64,000 nt of DNA from Triatoma infestans (taxonomy: Eukaryota; Arthropoda; Insecta; Hemiptera; Reduviidae). A program made the translations under genes and the position numbers. Below are positions 10,060 to 20,999 of the stretch, piece by piece. The stretch covers positions 37,950-101,949 of the forward strand of contig JAAEAF010002807.1 of assembly GCA_011037195.1 (NCBI GenBank), in the 5' to 3' direction. How positions within the stretch are numbered: the stretch's first letter is position 1; every line of letters begins with the position of its first letter. The notes below the pieces were generated by a model. That model was not told where the DNA came from and made no database searches. It saw only the letters and a list, made by a program, of their open reading frames with translations.

Positions 10060-10445
10060 AGGAAAATGGGATTTCCAACTGACGAATTCTGACGCCAAAA
10101 CTTCATGTTCAGTTTTGCTGACGGCCTTTATCTTCTCAAAGCAGGAAAAGGAAGTTCAAACTGGATATTCCGTTAAGGTAAACCACTAGCGTGCTTCGAT
10201 AAAAAGATTTCGATTACAATTCATTAACAGGAGTGCCCCTTTACTGAATGATTTTTTTCTCTTAAAAAAGCGAATTTCTCTGAGTTTTCTTCAGAAAATA
10301 ATTTTCAGAGTTTTGTTTGGATTTGAGTTTTTTTTTCTTTACCGAAAATACATGTTTTGAAGTCTCCTGGTACTGAGGAAATTTGTCAATTATAATATGT
10401 AAACTGCAATAAAAGAAAGTCGTATGAATGCTTTACATCAGGTTT
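10060..10445 (+). repeat. FA repeat, rearranged pieces
   Basis: Pieces include GGAAGTTCAAACTGGATATT, CAGGAGTGCCCCTTTACTGA, TTTACCGAAAATACATGTTT and a tail-like AAGAAAGTCGTATGAATG. They are out of the usual order, so this is a scrambled copy or several fragments. Confidence 0.45.
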
Positions 10446-10449
10446 TTTT

Positions 10450-10880
10450 CTTTCTTGTTTTTTGTTTACTTCAATTTAGTTTAAAGATAAAATAACATTT
10501 TAAAATTTTCAATAGTTTTTCTTTAATCGAAAAATAAATTATATTTTGTAATAATATTCTTAAAACAATGAAGTTTCTTCTTTGTTACACAACAGAATAA
10601 TGTCTGTCAAATAATTTAACAGCATTTCAAGGTAGAAACTATTAAGGTAATAATAATAATAATAATATTACAAATGAAAGTTTGCCACGTGGTCTGAGCA
10701 CAGTGTCACCATCTGCTCTCAAGTTTAAACCTACGTAAACGTTACAATAAAACAAAATGGCCTTCAGATCGATCGATCATGTGATCGATCTTACTAACAG
10801 GGAATAAAAAAAAAAAAAGTTGACTCTTATATGCAAACAGGTAAAGTTCAAGATTATTATTATTATTTTTTTTTTAAATA
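10450..10880. other. AT-rich spacer with an (ATA)n run
   Basis: A short ATA microsatellite lies near 10650 and a GATCGATCGATC-like palindromic patch near 10770. Nothing coding was seen. Confidence 0.45.
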
Positions 10881-11415
10881 AATAAATTAAAAAAATTTAT
10901 GTGAAACACTCTCACTCATTTACTTGCATGATTTTTACTTACTGCACTTATTACTTCCTCTTACTTACTTCTGGTAAGAGGAAGTATGCATCGTGTTAGA
11001 TTTTCGAAATTCGGTTTACACAGGAAATACATATTTTGAGGTCCCCTGAGTGTGAAAAGTGGTTTAGCGAGTAGTGTGTGTGTGTGTTTTTGTGAATAAA
11101 ATATCTCAAAAACGAAAAAGTCATAGGAAGCTCAAACTTTGGATTCTGTTTAGCATCTGACACAAACAAAAGTTTCGGCTAAAAGTTCAGGAAAGGTAAC
11201 GTTACTGAATTTTTTTATTTCAATTTTCGTGATATCTCGAAAACGATTCCAACGATTTTCATTAACCTTCGTACTCATCAATACCTATCACATTAATTTG
11301 AAATAGTTTGCCGGGAAAACTAATTAGTGAAGAGAGTTGTGAAGTATACAGTAACGTTAAGCTTCCTTCTAAAGTACTATTTCAATACAAATTATGGATC
11401 TACGCTTATATAATA

Positions 11416-11618
11416 GTAAAGTAAAGTAATGCCTATTTATTCAGGCGGGCTTACCGTCCAACTACCAAATTAGGCGTCGTGGACGGTGGCGAAAGCACAT
11501 ACTTTACTATTAACATTTTTTAAACGAATATAAAATTAAGCAGCTATACGCTGCACTCGAACTGGGATCCTCCCACTTACAAGTCCACGCTCATAACCAC
11601 TACACCAACACCCGCCCC
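11416..11618 (-). mobile_element. tRNA-derived SINE (S3), tRNA-Thr-like head, with 15-bp duplication
   Basis: On the minus strand the head reads GGTGTAGTGGTTATGAGCG (box A region), then CTTGTAA at the anticodon-loop position (TGT, as in tRNA-Thr), then AGTTCGAGTGC (box B). The body ends in a short TTTAC repeat. TACGCTTATATAATA (11401-11415) and TACGCTTACATAATA (11619-11633) flank it and differ at one base, which proves insertion into FA. It is not a tRNA gene because the acceptor arms do not pair. Confidence 0.85.
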
Positions 11619-11936
11619 TACGCTTACATAATATTAATATATATTAGAAGCAGTGCTAGCATTCCAAATTTGATGAAAATTAGTTAAAGAGAAAGTTGCG
11701 ACATTGCGGTGTAGGTTTTCAAGTTTTTCTTTTTTAATTTTCGATAAAATTTTCGATTAAACTTGGTGTACTCACAGATATAAATTTGATCATTTTCATT
11801 TGTAACATTTTCCCTCAAAAAAGTTGAATTTGGATAGTTGTCCGGAATTTATGGCGTCAAATTTCCAATGCTATATGCAATTAGTTTAATGTTTTTGGTG
11901 CGCTCTACTGGGCCACAATGTAACCACTTCTCTAGC

Positions 11937-12160
11937 TGCCACATACTATGTTATTGCGGAGACTAGTACCGCGGAGATTCCGGGTTCGATTCCCGCCGTG
12001 CTATCCTTAGAATTTCTCTTTCCAGGAGCTCACTGTCCGGTGATTGACAGTGTTGTCTGTAACGAGAGAACATTGTCCGGAGGCCGGCAGTGCACTGAGT
12101 AGGCTCCGGACGCAAGTGAACCACAGATGTTGTGGCGCCTTAAATTAAACAAAAAAATCT
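11937..12160 (+). mobile_element. tRNA-derived SINE (S1, tail type a)
   Basis: Box B is clear (CCGGGTTCGATTCCCGC, about 11983-11999); the box A side is eroded. The S1 body follows, with CACTGTCCGGTGATTGACAG and GGAGGCCGGCAGTGCACTGA. It ends with ACAGATGTTGTGGCGCC and TTAAATTAAAC, the type-a tail also seen at 41685-41890 and 17822-18012. Confidence 0.8.
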
Positions 12161-12239
12161 ATACTTATTTTTTATATAAAACTGTATTGATAGAACTAAG
12201 AGAAAACCGTGTGAGTGTTTCACACTAGATTATTAAGGA

Positions 12240-12895
12240 AAGAAATACTTCACAAATACATTATAATCATTACTATAATCGTCACTATAAGTTACTGTTA
12301 GTTATAACAGTCATGGTTTTCTAAAAAAGCTCACAATTGAACTGACTATTTGAAGGGGACATAAAATGTAAGGAAACACTCCGAATATTAATATAATCTC
12401 ATGTTTGTAAAGTCATACGTGTGTGTGTGTGTGTGTGTGTGTGTGGAGCTGTTATAAAGTCCATGGAGCTTTTTTAACAGAAAAAAATTTGTCATTTATT
12501 TTCTTAGCCAAATTATAATTATTTTTGTAGTTATTCTATCTATAAATACAGGAAGCAAAAATAAATAAATGAATAAATTTAAATGTATATATATTTATAA
12601 TTTAATGCTAATAAACAAAACTTTATTGAAGTGAGGTTTATAGATTAGCATATCGTATCAAATATGAAAGCGCCGTTCAAATTACTAAATGGATTGGAAC
12701 ATAAATAAACATGTTCCGGTAACCTTCAGGCAGGTCACTTTGTAGCGGTTATGTTTAGGTGATTATATTACAACATGACCAGGGGTTTAAGGGCTCATTT
12801 CCATTAAAAACAAAATAAATATATTTTAAAAACATAACGGTAGTTGGTTAGTTGGCTATAAAAAAGGTGGTCGATATTATAATCATAAACCTGAG
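12240..12895. other. AT-rich spacer with a (GT)n run
   Basis: A GT microsatellite of about 13 units is at 12419-12445. The rest has no recognised gene or element. Confidence 0.5.
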
Positions 12896-13475
12896 CAAAC
12901 TTCCTGTGGTGCGTCCTCTGTCAAAACCAACAAAGCTTGTGGAATTTAAATTTAAACCAAATTGACAAACTCCCAAGCCCCATTAAAATCAATTTTTTGG
13001 GGAAATATTATGTTGGAAAATATTAAACGGTAATATTGCTACACTACTGCTCATACGCTACACTGAACTGGTACTTTAGAGGAAAGCTTAACACTACTGT
13101 TTCCATAGTGCCAACCTAAAAATCAATAAAAGTGATTGATATTTTATGAATGTAGATAGTATACGAAATTTAAAGAAAATCGTTGGAGCCGTTTTCGTGA
13201 AAATCACGAAACTGAAAAAAAATAAAAAAAAATTGAGTAAATTTGCATTTCCGGTTGTTGGATTTTTACCGAAAACTCCGTGACAGTTACGATAGTTGTA
13301 TCTCAACGGAAAACCAACTTTCCAGCTTCCCGTTTTTGTTTTTGTTCACACACACACACAAACATTCGCTAAAAACAATTTTTTTTTTCTATACTGGGGG
13401 ACCCTGAAACATATATTTCCGGTGAAAACTCAATTTCGAAAATCTGGCACCATAGAACACTTCCGCTTACTTAGG
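12895..13475 (-). repeat. FA arm, left half of a palindromic pair
   Basis: The order on the minus strand is head (ATTTCCGGTGAAAACTCAAT at 13419), GT run (13350), ATTTCCGGTTGTTGGATTTT (13250), GGAGCCGTTTTCGTGAAAAT (13186), GGTACTTTAGAGGAAAGC (13069), and a deletion into the distal block with AAACCAACAAAGCTTGTGG (12923). It faces the arm at 13490-14270 across TTACTTAGGAGTAA. Confidence 0.8.
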
Positions 13476-13489
13476 AGTAACACAATGTA

Positions 13490-14270
13490 AATATGTTTTC
13501 AGCGAATGGTCTGTGTGTGTGTGTCTCAAAAATGAAAAATCGTAGGAAGCTCAAACTTGATTTAAATTTCGCACAAAATCCATCAATCCCACACTGACTT
13601 TTTTTCTTTTTTTTTGTAAACGGTTCTAAATACTTTCTTTAAACTTCGTACATTATCTATACCTATAAATACCTATAACATTTTTCCCAGGAAAATTGAT
13701 TTTCTGTGGGTTCTGTAGCATTATGATGCTATCCTCTAAAAGTAACAAATCATTATAATGTACTGTTTTACCAAGTGTATAATTTTAATATATATTAATA
13801 ATATTGATAGTATTCCAAATTTGAATTAACCAAAAGTTTGACTTTTGTAGATTGTAGATTATTGTAGGGGATTATTGCACTGCGACCTGAAAGATCTATT
13901 GTGGCCCGGTGCTTTCTCCAATGAACAGCCGGCCTCCCTCCCAGCAGCGTTTCTTTAGCTGCAGACAACACTGCCCATCACTGGACAGTGAATAGTAGAG
14001 GCTCCTAGGAAGAAAAAAATCTAAGGGCAGAATGCTGGATTCGAACCCGAGACCTCCGCGTAGCTATTCCAGCGCGCTACCACTGAGCTAATCCCTTCCT
14101 TCATAGTTCGGCTTTACAAAAATAATCTTAAAAGGGGTTTTTGGAAGTCTGTCAGTTAGATTTAAATTTAAACTACACAAGCTTTGTTGGTTTTGTTAGA
14201 GGGGGCTCCTCACAAGTCCGCTTAGTTATGCAAGTATAACTCCTACCATCTACTATATATAGAGGACCTT
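13490..14270 (+). repeat. FA arm, right half of a palindromic pair, with SINE S1
   Basis: It begins at the TTTTCAGCGAATGGTCTGTG block, so its head is truncated. It continues through half-unit 1, is interrupted by SINE S1 (13856-14103), and resumes with AGTCTGTCAGTTAGATTTAA and CAAGCTTTGTTGGTTTTG. It stops before the tail. Confidence 0.8.
13856..14103 (-). mobile_element. tRNA-derived SINE (S1, tail type b)
   Basis: This is the best-preserved S1 head: on the minus strand GGGATTAGCTCAGTGGTAGC (box A) and CGGGTTCGAATCCAGC (box B). The body includes TTCACTGTCCAGTGATGGGC. The 3' tail differs from type a and reads CCACAATAGATCTTTCAGG then TCGCAGTGCAATAATCC. That tail resembles the 3' untranslated ends of the non-LTR pieces at 29420-29600 and 53449-53585, which suggests the LINE partner. 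Confidence 0.85.
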
Positions 14271-14274
14271 AGAT

Positions 14275-15055
14275 TTCATAGAATTAGTTTAAATATATTT
14301 TCTTCTATAATGTTGTTCTAATGTGAGTAACATTCCGCCGAATTCTTAATTAAAAGAGAATTAACAATTAGAATTGTTAGTTAATATGATATTACAATAA
14401 AAGGATATACACTACTTTTTTTTTAAAATCACAGCTTTTAATCAGTTGCAGGGAAACATAATTTCAATGTGCAAGAGGAAAATCTAAGCTAGAATTTTCT
14501 CTAGTTAGGAAAATAAAAGCAGGATAATCTTATAAATTTTATGTGTGCACATTCTCTCTCTACAAGATTGTTACAGCACATTCTTCATACATTCTTAACA
14601 CTGGAATTCTTCTTCTTGTATTATATGTATAAAAGTTCGTTCAAAATTAAAAAAATGTTTTAAATATCTCGTTTATATTCAAAAATTTCCATAAGTATTA
14701 CTGAATATTAAAAAGAAAAAAAAGAATTCTAACAGGAATAAATGTTAAAAATGGAGGAAATGACAAGTTTAATCAGATTTCCGTAGAAATTGTATGTTCA
14801 GGGATTCCCAAGAATTGTGGTTGAATATATTTTATCTACTTATGATTTATCACTTTAATACAAGGATGTGCCTCAAGAAAAAACAAAAACATAAACCCGT
14901 TGTAAAAGTTTTCACATTTGGCTTTTTCAATGGTGGTGTCACCACCTTGTGATGGGCAAATTTTCTTCAAAAAGTTGTAATTTTTATTACGTTCAAATTG
15001 TCAACATTCTAGCTGGTGTTGGGGAACAGTAAATTGTAATAAAATGGTACTTACA
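14275..15055. other. AT-rich spacer
   Basis: A near-perfect small palindrome GGTGGTGTCACCACC is at 14932-14946. Otherwise nothing was recognised. Confidence 0.45.
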
Positions 15056-15059
15056 CTGA

Positions 15060-15370
15060 GTAAGTGTAACACTCGGAATATAAATTTCCCTAGAAAGATG
15101 TATCAATAAATATGGGTGGCCATGGCATTTAGTTGGCTTGCACCAAGAAAATCTTTGGAGCCGTTTTCTACTTAAAAAAAAATAAACTATTCACTGTAGT
15201 CGCAAAGTTTTTAAATGCAACCTTTTATAATGGTTATTTAACACAAAACCTTCAGACAATACGGTAAATTCATTTGTTGCTGATTCTTAGGGGACCTCAA
15301 CTTCTGAAAACTCTATTTTTTGAAATGTGATGCGATTGCAATACTTTCTCTTACAGTACAGCACTTTCTA
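15060..15370 (-). repeat. FA repeat, degraded
   Basis: Blocks are CTTTGGAGCCGTTTTCTA (15152), GGGGACCTCAACTTCTGAAA (15290) and a head remnant GCGATTGCAATACTTTC. Much of the middle is missing. Confidence 0.5.
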
Positions 15371-15529
15371 TTACGAGAAATGGAAAAAATGATCTGATAT
15401 TTAACATTCACGTGACTTTCTCTTACTCCAGAATTCTTACAGTTACTAAATGTTTAAATGTTTTCAGCGTTATACCATTGGGGAATCTAAACTTAATAAA
15501 ACGACTTTTTGGAGGAACCGTCCCCTCAA

Positions 15530-16075
15530 CAATTCCCTCCAACTAATCAAAACTTCCTTTAAACAAATTTTCTGGGAAAAAAGTTACCAACAGCTGCAGG
15601 TATAATTAGTATAACAAGTTTAAATGAAATGCGTCGGTGTTTTTATGGAGAAAATAGCAGAAAACTAGAAAAACTATTCGGTAAAAACGTATTTCCCATC
15701 AACCGATTTTTTTCAAACACTAAATTTTGGCAACATATGTAATTTTAATTATTATTATACAGTATGTAGACATGGGAATAGTATTATAATAAACTAAAAT
15801 AGGACTTTAGTGAGAACACATAACCCAACCCAAATGAATTTTCCCGGAGAAATGTTACAAATAAAAGTACTAGCTCCTTAATATGTGTAGTTGATATAAT
15901 AAGTTTCGTTCGAGCAGTTTTCGAGAAAATAGTAAAAACTTGCTAAATCCATTCAATAAAGTGGTAATTCCGGTTGAAGAATCACTTTTTCGGACTCAGG
16001 GGACCTCAAAAAATGTATTTCCGGTGTAAATTAGATATTGAAAATTTGACACGATCGTCATACTTCCTCTTACGT
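15530..16075 (-). repeat. FA arm, partial
   Basis: The head is intact (GACACGATCGTCATACTTCC, 16048), with the GGGACCTCAAAAAATGTATT block, GGTAATTCCGGTTGAAGAA (15962), CAGTTTTCGAGAAAATAG and TAGGACTTTAGTGAGAAC. Half-unit 2 (ATTTCCCATCAACCGA) is present; the distal tail is lost. Confidence 0.75.
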
Positions 16076-16300
16076 GGAATAGGAGAGAGAAGTGTTTGGG
16101 CTGGCCCAGATGGCAGGTAGAAATTATATATGTTTACATTATCATCCAAAAGATAGGGCCCAAACATTGCATAAATTCAAATTTACCGTTTGAAGTATAT
16201 CGTCAGAGATTCTGTATAAAGCCCCCTTTATAAGCAACAGCTTTTTACAGGTAAATGTTTCAAATAAATGTAATAGATATGAAAATAATATCCAGTTAGT

Positions 16301-16565
16301 CAAGAGATATTTTCCGTGATAGGCGCTTCATTTTGAGGTCATCGATCGGTTTTGGGCGTTTGCCCATCATCAGGATGCCATGATAAAAAAATGCAGACTA
16401 TTAACAACACAGACTTGCGGAGAGCAAAATCAGTTTATAATTTAAATCAGGGCGTGATGGACGAACGCCCGAAACCAGTAGACGAAACCACAAAATGAAA
16501 CAGGCTATCACGGAAATATCTGTGATGATTTTCAGCTCTGCGAACCCAAGCACAGCAACACTGTC
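16301..16565. mobile_element. Two-armed inverted element with hammerhead-like core
   Basis: The left arm has GGTCATCGATCGGTTTTGGG and CATCATCAGGATGCC; the right arm has CGAACGCCCGAAACCAGTAG and CAGCTCTGCGAACCC. The loop region holds AACACAGACTTGCGGAGAG, also found at 44.2 kb and, as a variant, at 63.1 kb. Short flanks CCAGTTAG and CTAGTTAA hint at a decayed duplication. Confidence 0.6.
16340..16376 (-). ncRNA. Hammerhead-like core, consensus first box but mutated second box
   Basis: On the minus strand: CATC, CTGATGA (the exact consensus core), T, GGGC-AAAC-GCCC, AAAA in place of GAAA, CCGATC, GATG. Stem I (CATC/GATG) and stem II are intact. Loss of the G in GAAA would be expected to abolish activity. 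Confidence 0.4.
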
Positions 16566-17094
16566 TAGTTAACATTCCGAGTTTACAGAAAATCATTTCA
16601 TTCATTCGTTTTGGGGGGGGGGGAACTCAACAATCTATTTAAGTAAAGTCGCACTTCCGGTTAATCGATATTCTACAAATTCGGAATTCTACCAATATCA
16701 CGTGTGAAGTCTATTAATATTACGCAGATGGTAGAACCATTTATTGTACTGTAGTGGTACTTTAGAAGAGAAAATATTAGTTGATTGATTGAACAACAAT
16801 GGTGTTGTTCCTCCAGAATGCAAACAACTTTCCCAGGAAAATGCTTCAAATAAAAGTGATAGGTGTATGTAGATACGTTGCGTAAACTTCGTTGTCTCAG
16901 ATAGGATGATGATATTTTGGGTTCACTGCTATTTTTCATTTTTGAGAAATTATGTTGAAAAAACACCTTCACAAATATATAGAACATTCGCTAAAAAACA
17001 TTTTTATTCGTACACAGGAAATCTCAAAACATTTTAATTCCGGTAAACTCCTTTCGAAAATCTGACACGATCGCACTACTTCCTTTCTCTCACT

Positions 17095-17285
17095 AGCAGT
17101 AACTAGCGTGTAGAAAGAAAGCTACATGAAACAAAATAAAATCTGATAAAGTTAAAATAAGTTTAACAATACAAAGCAATGCGAATTATAAAGTATTTTT
17201 TATAAAATGCTGTAAAAAAAAGAAAGAAAGTTATTGTTAATATGTATTGTGACAATAATATAAAAGTAATAGTATAAAAATGTGT
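17095..17285. other. Unassigned sequence
   Basis: AT-rich; nothing was recognised. Confidence 0.35.
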
Positions 17286-17289
17286 GTCT

Positions 17290-17520
17290 GAGTTTCGTAG
17301 CGCAGCCTGGTGAGCGATACCATATGTATGAGTCATACACGACGACACACTTCTCCATTCACTCGTGCTCTCTCACTCAGACACTCTGTGTGACTGCGTG
17401 TGTATGTTAGTGTGTCCATGTATGTGTCGTGAGTACCCCATATCGTTTTTGGGGCGCGCGCGCGAGGTTAAGAGGGAGAAAGAGATGACTTCCAACACTA
17501 TAGTATACAGTTCTACTACG
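17290..17520. other. CpG-containing, TG/AC-rich patch of unknown nature
   Basis: This patch is less AT-rich than its surroundings and includes TGTCTGAGTTTCGTAGCG and a GGGGCGCGCGCGCGAGG run. No ORF or element family is apparent. A promoter or an unclassified element end are both possible. Confidence 0.3.
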
Positions 17521-17744
17521 GGTTAACGAACTCATGAAAGCTTCCCCTGCCTAACCTAACCTTTCTGTACAAGCTTTTAAAAACATCGTAGACGATGTCT
17601 ACTTTTGTAAATATGAAAGAATGGTTGGTTGTAAATCAAGAATAAGAATAAGGCTTTTGTGCGTTTTTCCTCCTCTCCTTCTAAACGAAAGTTAAAAATG
17701 GAAATAAATGTGAAAGACGTGAAATTGTACCGGAAATTAAAAAA

Positions 17745-18640
17745 AAACTCCGATGTGAAACACTTATACAACTTTCTCTTATTCCTGTTTTCTTTTAATT
17801 TAAGGAACTTCAACATCAATAATCATTGGAGCCCGGAGCCTTCTCGAAGTACCGCCGGTCCGGATAGTGTTCTCTCGTTACAGACAACGCTCCCCATCAC
17901 CGGACAATGAGCTGTAGAGGTACCTAGGAAGAGAAAATATAAGCGCAACACTGCTGGACTCGTACCCAAGACCTTCGCGTTGTTAGTCCAACGTGCTACA
18001 TTGAGCTAATAAAACTTACAGGTAAAACCGTGCTTCACTACTGACTTAATAAAAGTAACAGGTTTATATCTGTGCAGTTACTATTGCAAATTTAACGGAA
18101 ATCGTTATAGTTGTTTTCAAGAGAATTCCAAAATACTCACAAAACCTAAGTGTGTAAAGATGCATTTGATTACCGATTTTCATCAAATTTGTAATTCTAA
18201 CAATGTTCCAAAGGTATATTAATAATAATATTATATACGTGATTGAACCATACATTATATTGAAGTAGTATCATACATTGTAGAGGAAAGCTTAACGTTA
18301 CTGTTCCCTCCAGATCCTCTCACCAAAATTTCAATTTTCCCAGGAATCAAAGTTTCACATAAAAGTAATAGATATTTATGTATATAGCTTAAAAATAGGT
18401 ATAAGAAGCTTAAAGAAAATCGTTGGAGGCAGAAAATTACAATAAACTGAAGAAAAGAAAAAAGAAAAACATTCAGTAAAGTAGAATTTTCGGTTTATGG
18501 ACTTCCGGCATCTTCATGTGTCAGATCCGGTGGTATATATACTTAGACTGTATATCAGTTTGAACTTTCTGTGTCTTTTCAATTTTTGAGACATTTTGTT
18601 CACACACACACACACATAAAACCGATAAATAGGACGAAAC
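17745..18640 (-). repeat. FA arm carrying SINE S1
   Basis: The tail (ATGTGAAACACTTATACAAC, 17753) lies left of the SINE at 17822-18012. To its right are TATATCTGTGCAGTTACTA, half-unit 2, GTAGAGGAAAGCTTAACG (18279), AAGAAAATCGTTGGAGG, TTCATGTGTCAGATCCGGTG and the CA run at 18602. The head hinge is missing. Confidence 0.75.
17822..18012 (-). mobile_element. tRNA-derived SINE (S1, tail type a)
   Basis: On the minus strand: box A TTAGCTCAATGTAGCACG, decayed box B TTGGGTACGAGTCCAGC, body CATTGTCCGGTGATGGGG and GGTCCGGACCGGCGGTACTT-like GC-rich part in diverged form, then a GATGTTGAAG segment and TTAAATTAAAAG tail. More diverged than the copy at 41685-41890. Confidence 0.75.
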
Positions 18641-18644
18641 TCAA

Positions 18645-19680
18645 ATTTTGGTTATAATTTTGAGTATGATCTGACAGGAAATTATCAGCCCCAAATCCTC
18701 TGTCACAGGAAATATACTTTATTAATATAGATTTTTCAATTTCTATGTGATTTTCCTCAATAAACAATAGCAGCAGGTTTCTTTAATGATTTTAAAAAGG
18801 GGCCCTAGGAGCTGGGGACTCCCATCCTACTTTCTAAAGTGACATTAAAAGGCAACTAAATATTTAATAAAAATTCTTTAAGAATATTTTTCATTTTAAA
18901 CTGATGTAATTGCAGTAAGAGAAAAGAAAAAAAATCATTAATATTTCTCACAATAAAGCTTTTTTCGTTTTCTGAAGGCGTCAAAACTTGAATCCCCCCA
19001 CAATAAGGGAAATGAAGGAATAAAGATGAGTACTCTGAAAGGTTCAATTAAACAAAGGTGAACTCATTTCGATACTTGGAATATAAATAATTGAATGTCA
19101 AGATAATTTTTTTTTTTTAATTCATTGATTAAAATGTGATAGTGAAGTTAATATGTTACAAATATTTATCAATCACTTACAAGGAAAATAAAAAAAATTA
19201 AAAAATTACTGATTTTTTTTTTTTAAACAAGAGAAATTAATTAAATGAAGCTTTTTATAAAAATGATCTATTAAAATAGGAACTCCGCTAAATAATGATT
19301 CATAAATAACAAAAATAAAGAAAAGTGATTTAATAATTCTAATGAAGGCATAATGAGATTAACAAAGATCGTACTTAGAAGAAAGAAAAAAGAAAAAATT
19401 AAATAATACATTTAGCTTAACTGAGATATCTAGACCAATGAAATTGCATAGTAAAACTAAATGAGAAGCCATAACATTGAATACAAAAATAAAAGAAGAA
19501 GCATTTTGTTGTGTATAGGTTATAATAACCTCCCAGGAGGGTTTCAACTCAAATGCACTAATATATTCAAATGATTTCCTCTCTCATACATTTAATAAAT
19601 GTGATAAATTATAATGATACTTGAAAGTCATGTAATGTTTTATTTCTCTTAGGCTTAAACATTATGGGATTAAAACATTT
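18645..19680. other. AT-rich spacer
   Basis: Long A/T runs (19110-19240) and no recognised gene, SINE or FA block. Confidence 0.5.
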
Positions 19681-19684
19681 AAAA

Positions 19685-19865
19685 TTGGATTTTTTCCTTT
19701 TTTGGAGAGTACTGAAGCAGTTACAATGGCCCCTAAAGCGCCATTTCAGTACAATATACGGTTCTACCACCTATATACATTCTTAGAATTCTAGGCTGTG
19801 GCAATGGTGTTGAGGGGGAGTTTGGGGGAAAACTGTTAGTTAGGCCTAACTTAAAACTTAATACC
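19685..19865 (+). repeat. FA repeat fragment
   Basis: It has AAAGCGCCATTTCAGTACAA and ATATACGGTTCTACCACCTA, then the distal AACTGTTAGTTAGGCC. An internal deletion joins the middle block to the distal block. Confidence 0.6.
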
Positions 19866-20009
19866 CCACGTATTGTTGGGAGGATGACAGAGACGCTACC
19901 ATACAAAAATAGTGTTAGTGTATGTGGTCCATATCATTTTATAGATTAATAAACTATATTGAATTCAGTATAATCTCAGTGGTATATTAATGTAGAGCTT
20001 CCTGCACGC

Positions 20010-20960
20010 TGCTTGGGAATTTCTGGAAGTGCGGAGGTAAGTTAAAGCGGCTAACTTAGAACGCCTCTCTTCTCCCTTCAATGGTACTCAACCTACCACT
20101 GACTTGACCTGATATATATGTACGCCTGGACAACCTTCCAAGCAGCATTTGGCTTCAAAAGCCTTCATTTATCCAAATAGGGCTGATTAGAGTTACAAAC
20201 AAAGGTGACATTGAGATGTTACTGTATCTTTTTTTGATTTCTCTTCTAGCCACCTAATTGGATCTGTTAATGGAATCTTGATTTAAGAAGACACATAGAG
20301 AAACCCCAAATGTTACACAGATGGTTAGAATGAATAGAAGATTTAGATATGCGGTCTATTTTATGTCATGAGATCAGCTGATGACGATTCTTGGCAAACA
20401 GACCACCGGTTTCTACACTGAGGTTATTTTATGTCATATTTCAGAAGTTTTATTAAGTTAACCCAAATTTGAAAGAGGTTTTAAACTACTCGAATAGGCA
20501 GGTTGCATTAAAAACCAAGGAATTTCTTGTCTTTCCATCTCTATATTGATGCTAGAATGTTCTAGAATCTGGAAGACCTATTATTCTACAAATAAACCTT
20601 TCTAGTCTGGATATCAGGTCACATACGAATTTCACGAGAACAGGAAAGAATAAGTTAACATTAATTAGGCATCTCACTTCCCTCCCTTCTTTGGTCCCGA
20701 ATCTCTCCGGTGACGTTGGTCACATGTTTATTCTGGATTTCAGGATCTAGGTTCATAATGCTGATCAGGATTCTGGAATGTTGTCTCTTCACAAACGTCT
20801 CCTAGCTAACTTGTGGATTCTCAAGAATTTAGCCTCTGTTCCCTTAAGTTTGCAGCTGCCCCGTAACTTTTCTCTTTAGGTTGAGGCGTTTGTGAATCAG
20901 TCCGTGCTTGTTTATTGTTCCCTTTGAGGTAGGGGCCCAAAAGAGGTCCTGAACAGGACA
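20010..20960 (+). mobile_element. Decayed RNase H region of a non-LTR retrotransposon (family L1x), first copy
   Basis: This is the same family as 21820-22400 and 55837-56935 but older. Alignable pieces include GATGCTAGAATGTTCTAGAA and TCTGGAAGACCTATTATTCT (compare 22120-22155), and the GGCATCTCACTTCCCTCC block that corresponds to the LGAS...F segment. Stops and frameshifts prevent any long frame. It could be a partial tandem of the next copy or a separate insertion. Confidence 0.55.
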
Positions 20961-20999
20961 ACAGGGTTTGATCCTTTCCTACAGATCAATAAATGTAGT

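Larger units (their letters stand above)
10885..12235 (+). repeat. FA arm carrying two SINE insertions
   Basis: A short minus-strand tail (GTGAAACACTCTCACTC, 10893) leads into the head hinge TACTTCCTCTTAC...GTAAGAGGAAGTA (10954-10988). A plus-strand arm then runs through all FA blocks to the tail CCGTGTGAGTGTTTCACAC (about 12208-12226). It includes the GT run (11076), both half-units and AACGTTAAGCTTCC (11352). SINE S3 (11416-11618) and SINE S1 (about 11937-12160) interrupt it. Without the SINEs the arm is about 830 bp. Confidence 0.8.
16190..17090 (-). repeat. FA arm interrupted by a two-armed element
   Basis: The head (TCTGACACGATCGCACTACT, 17061) is followed by most blocks, including GTGGTACTTTAGAAGAGAAA and CGCACTTCCGGTTAATCG (16650). 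The element at about 16301-16565 splits the block that reads AAATGTAATAGATATG on one side and AACATTCCGAGTTTACAG on the other. Confidence 0.75.

Noticed and set aside
14932..14946. GGTGGTGTCACCACC palindrome as an operator
   Set aside because: A single short palindrome in unassigned eukaryotic DNA has no supporting context.
17550..17561. Telomeric repeat
   Set aside because: CCTAACCTAACC is only about two units of the insect TTAGG type and can occur by chance.
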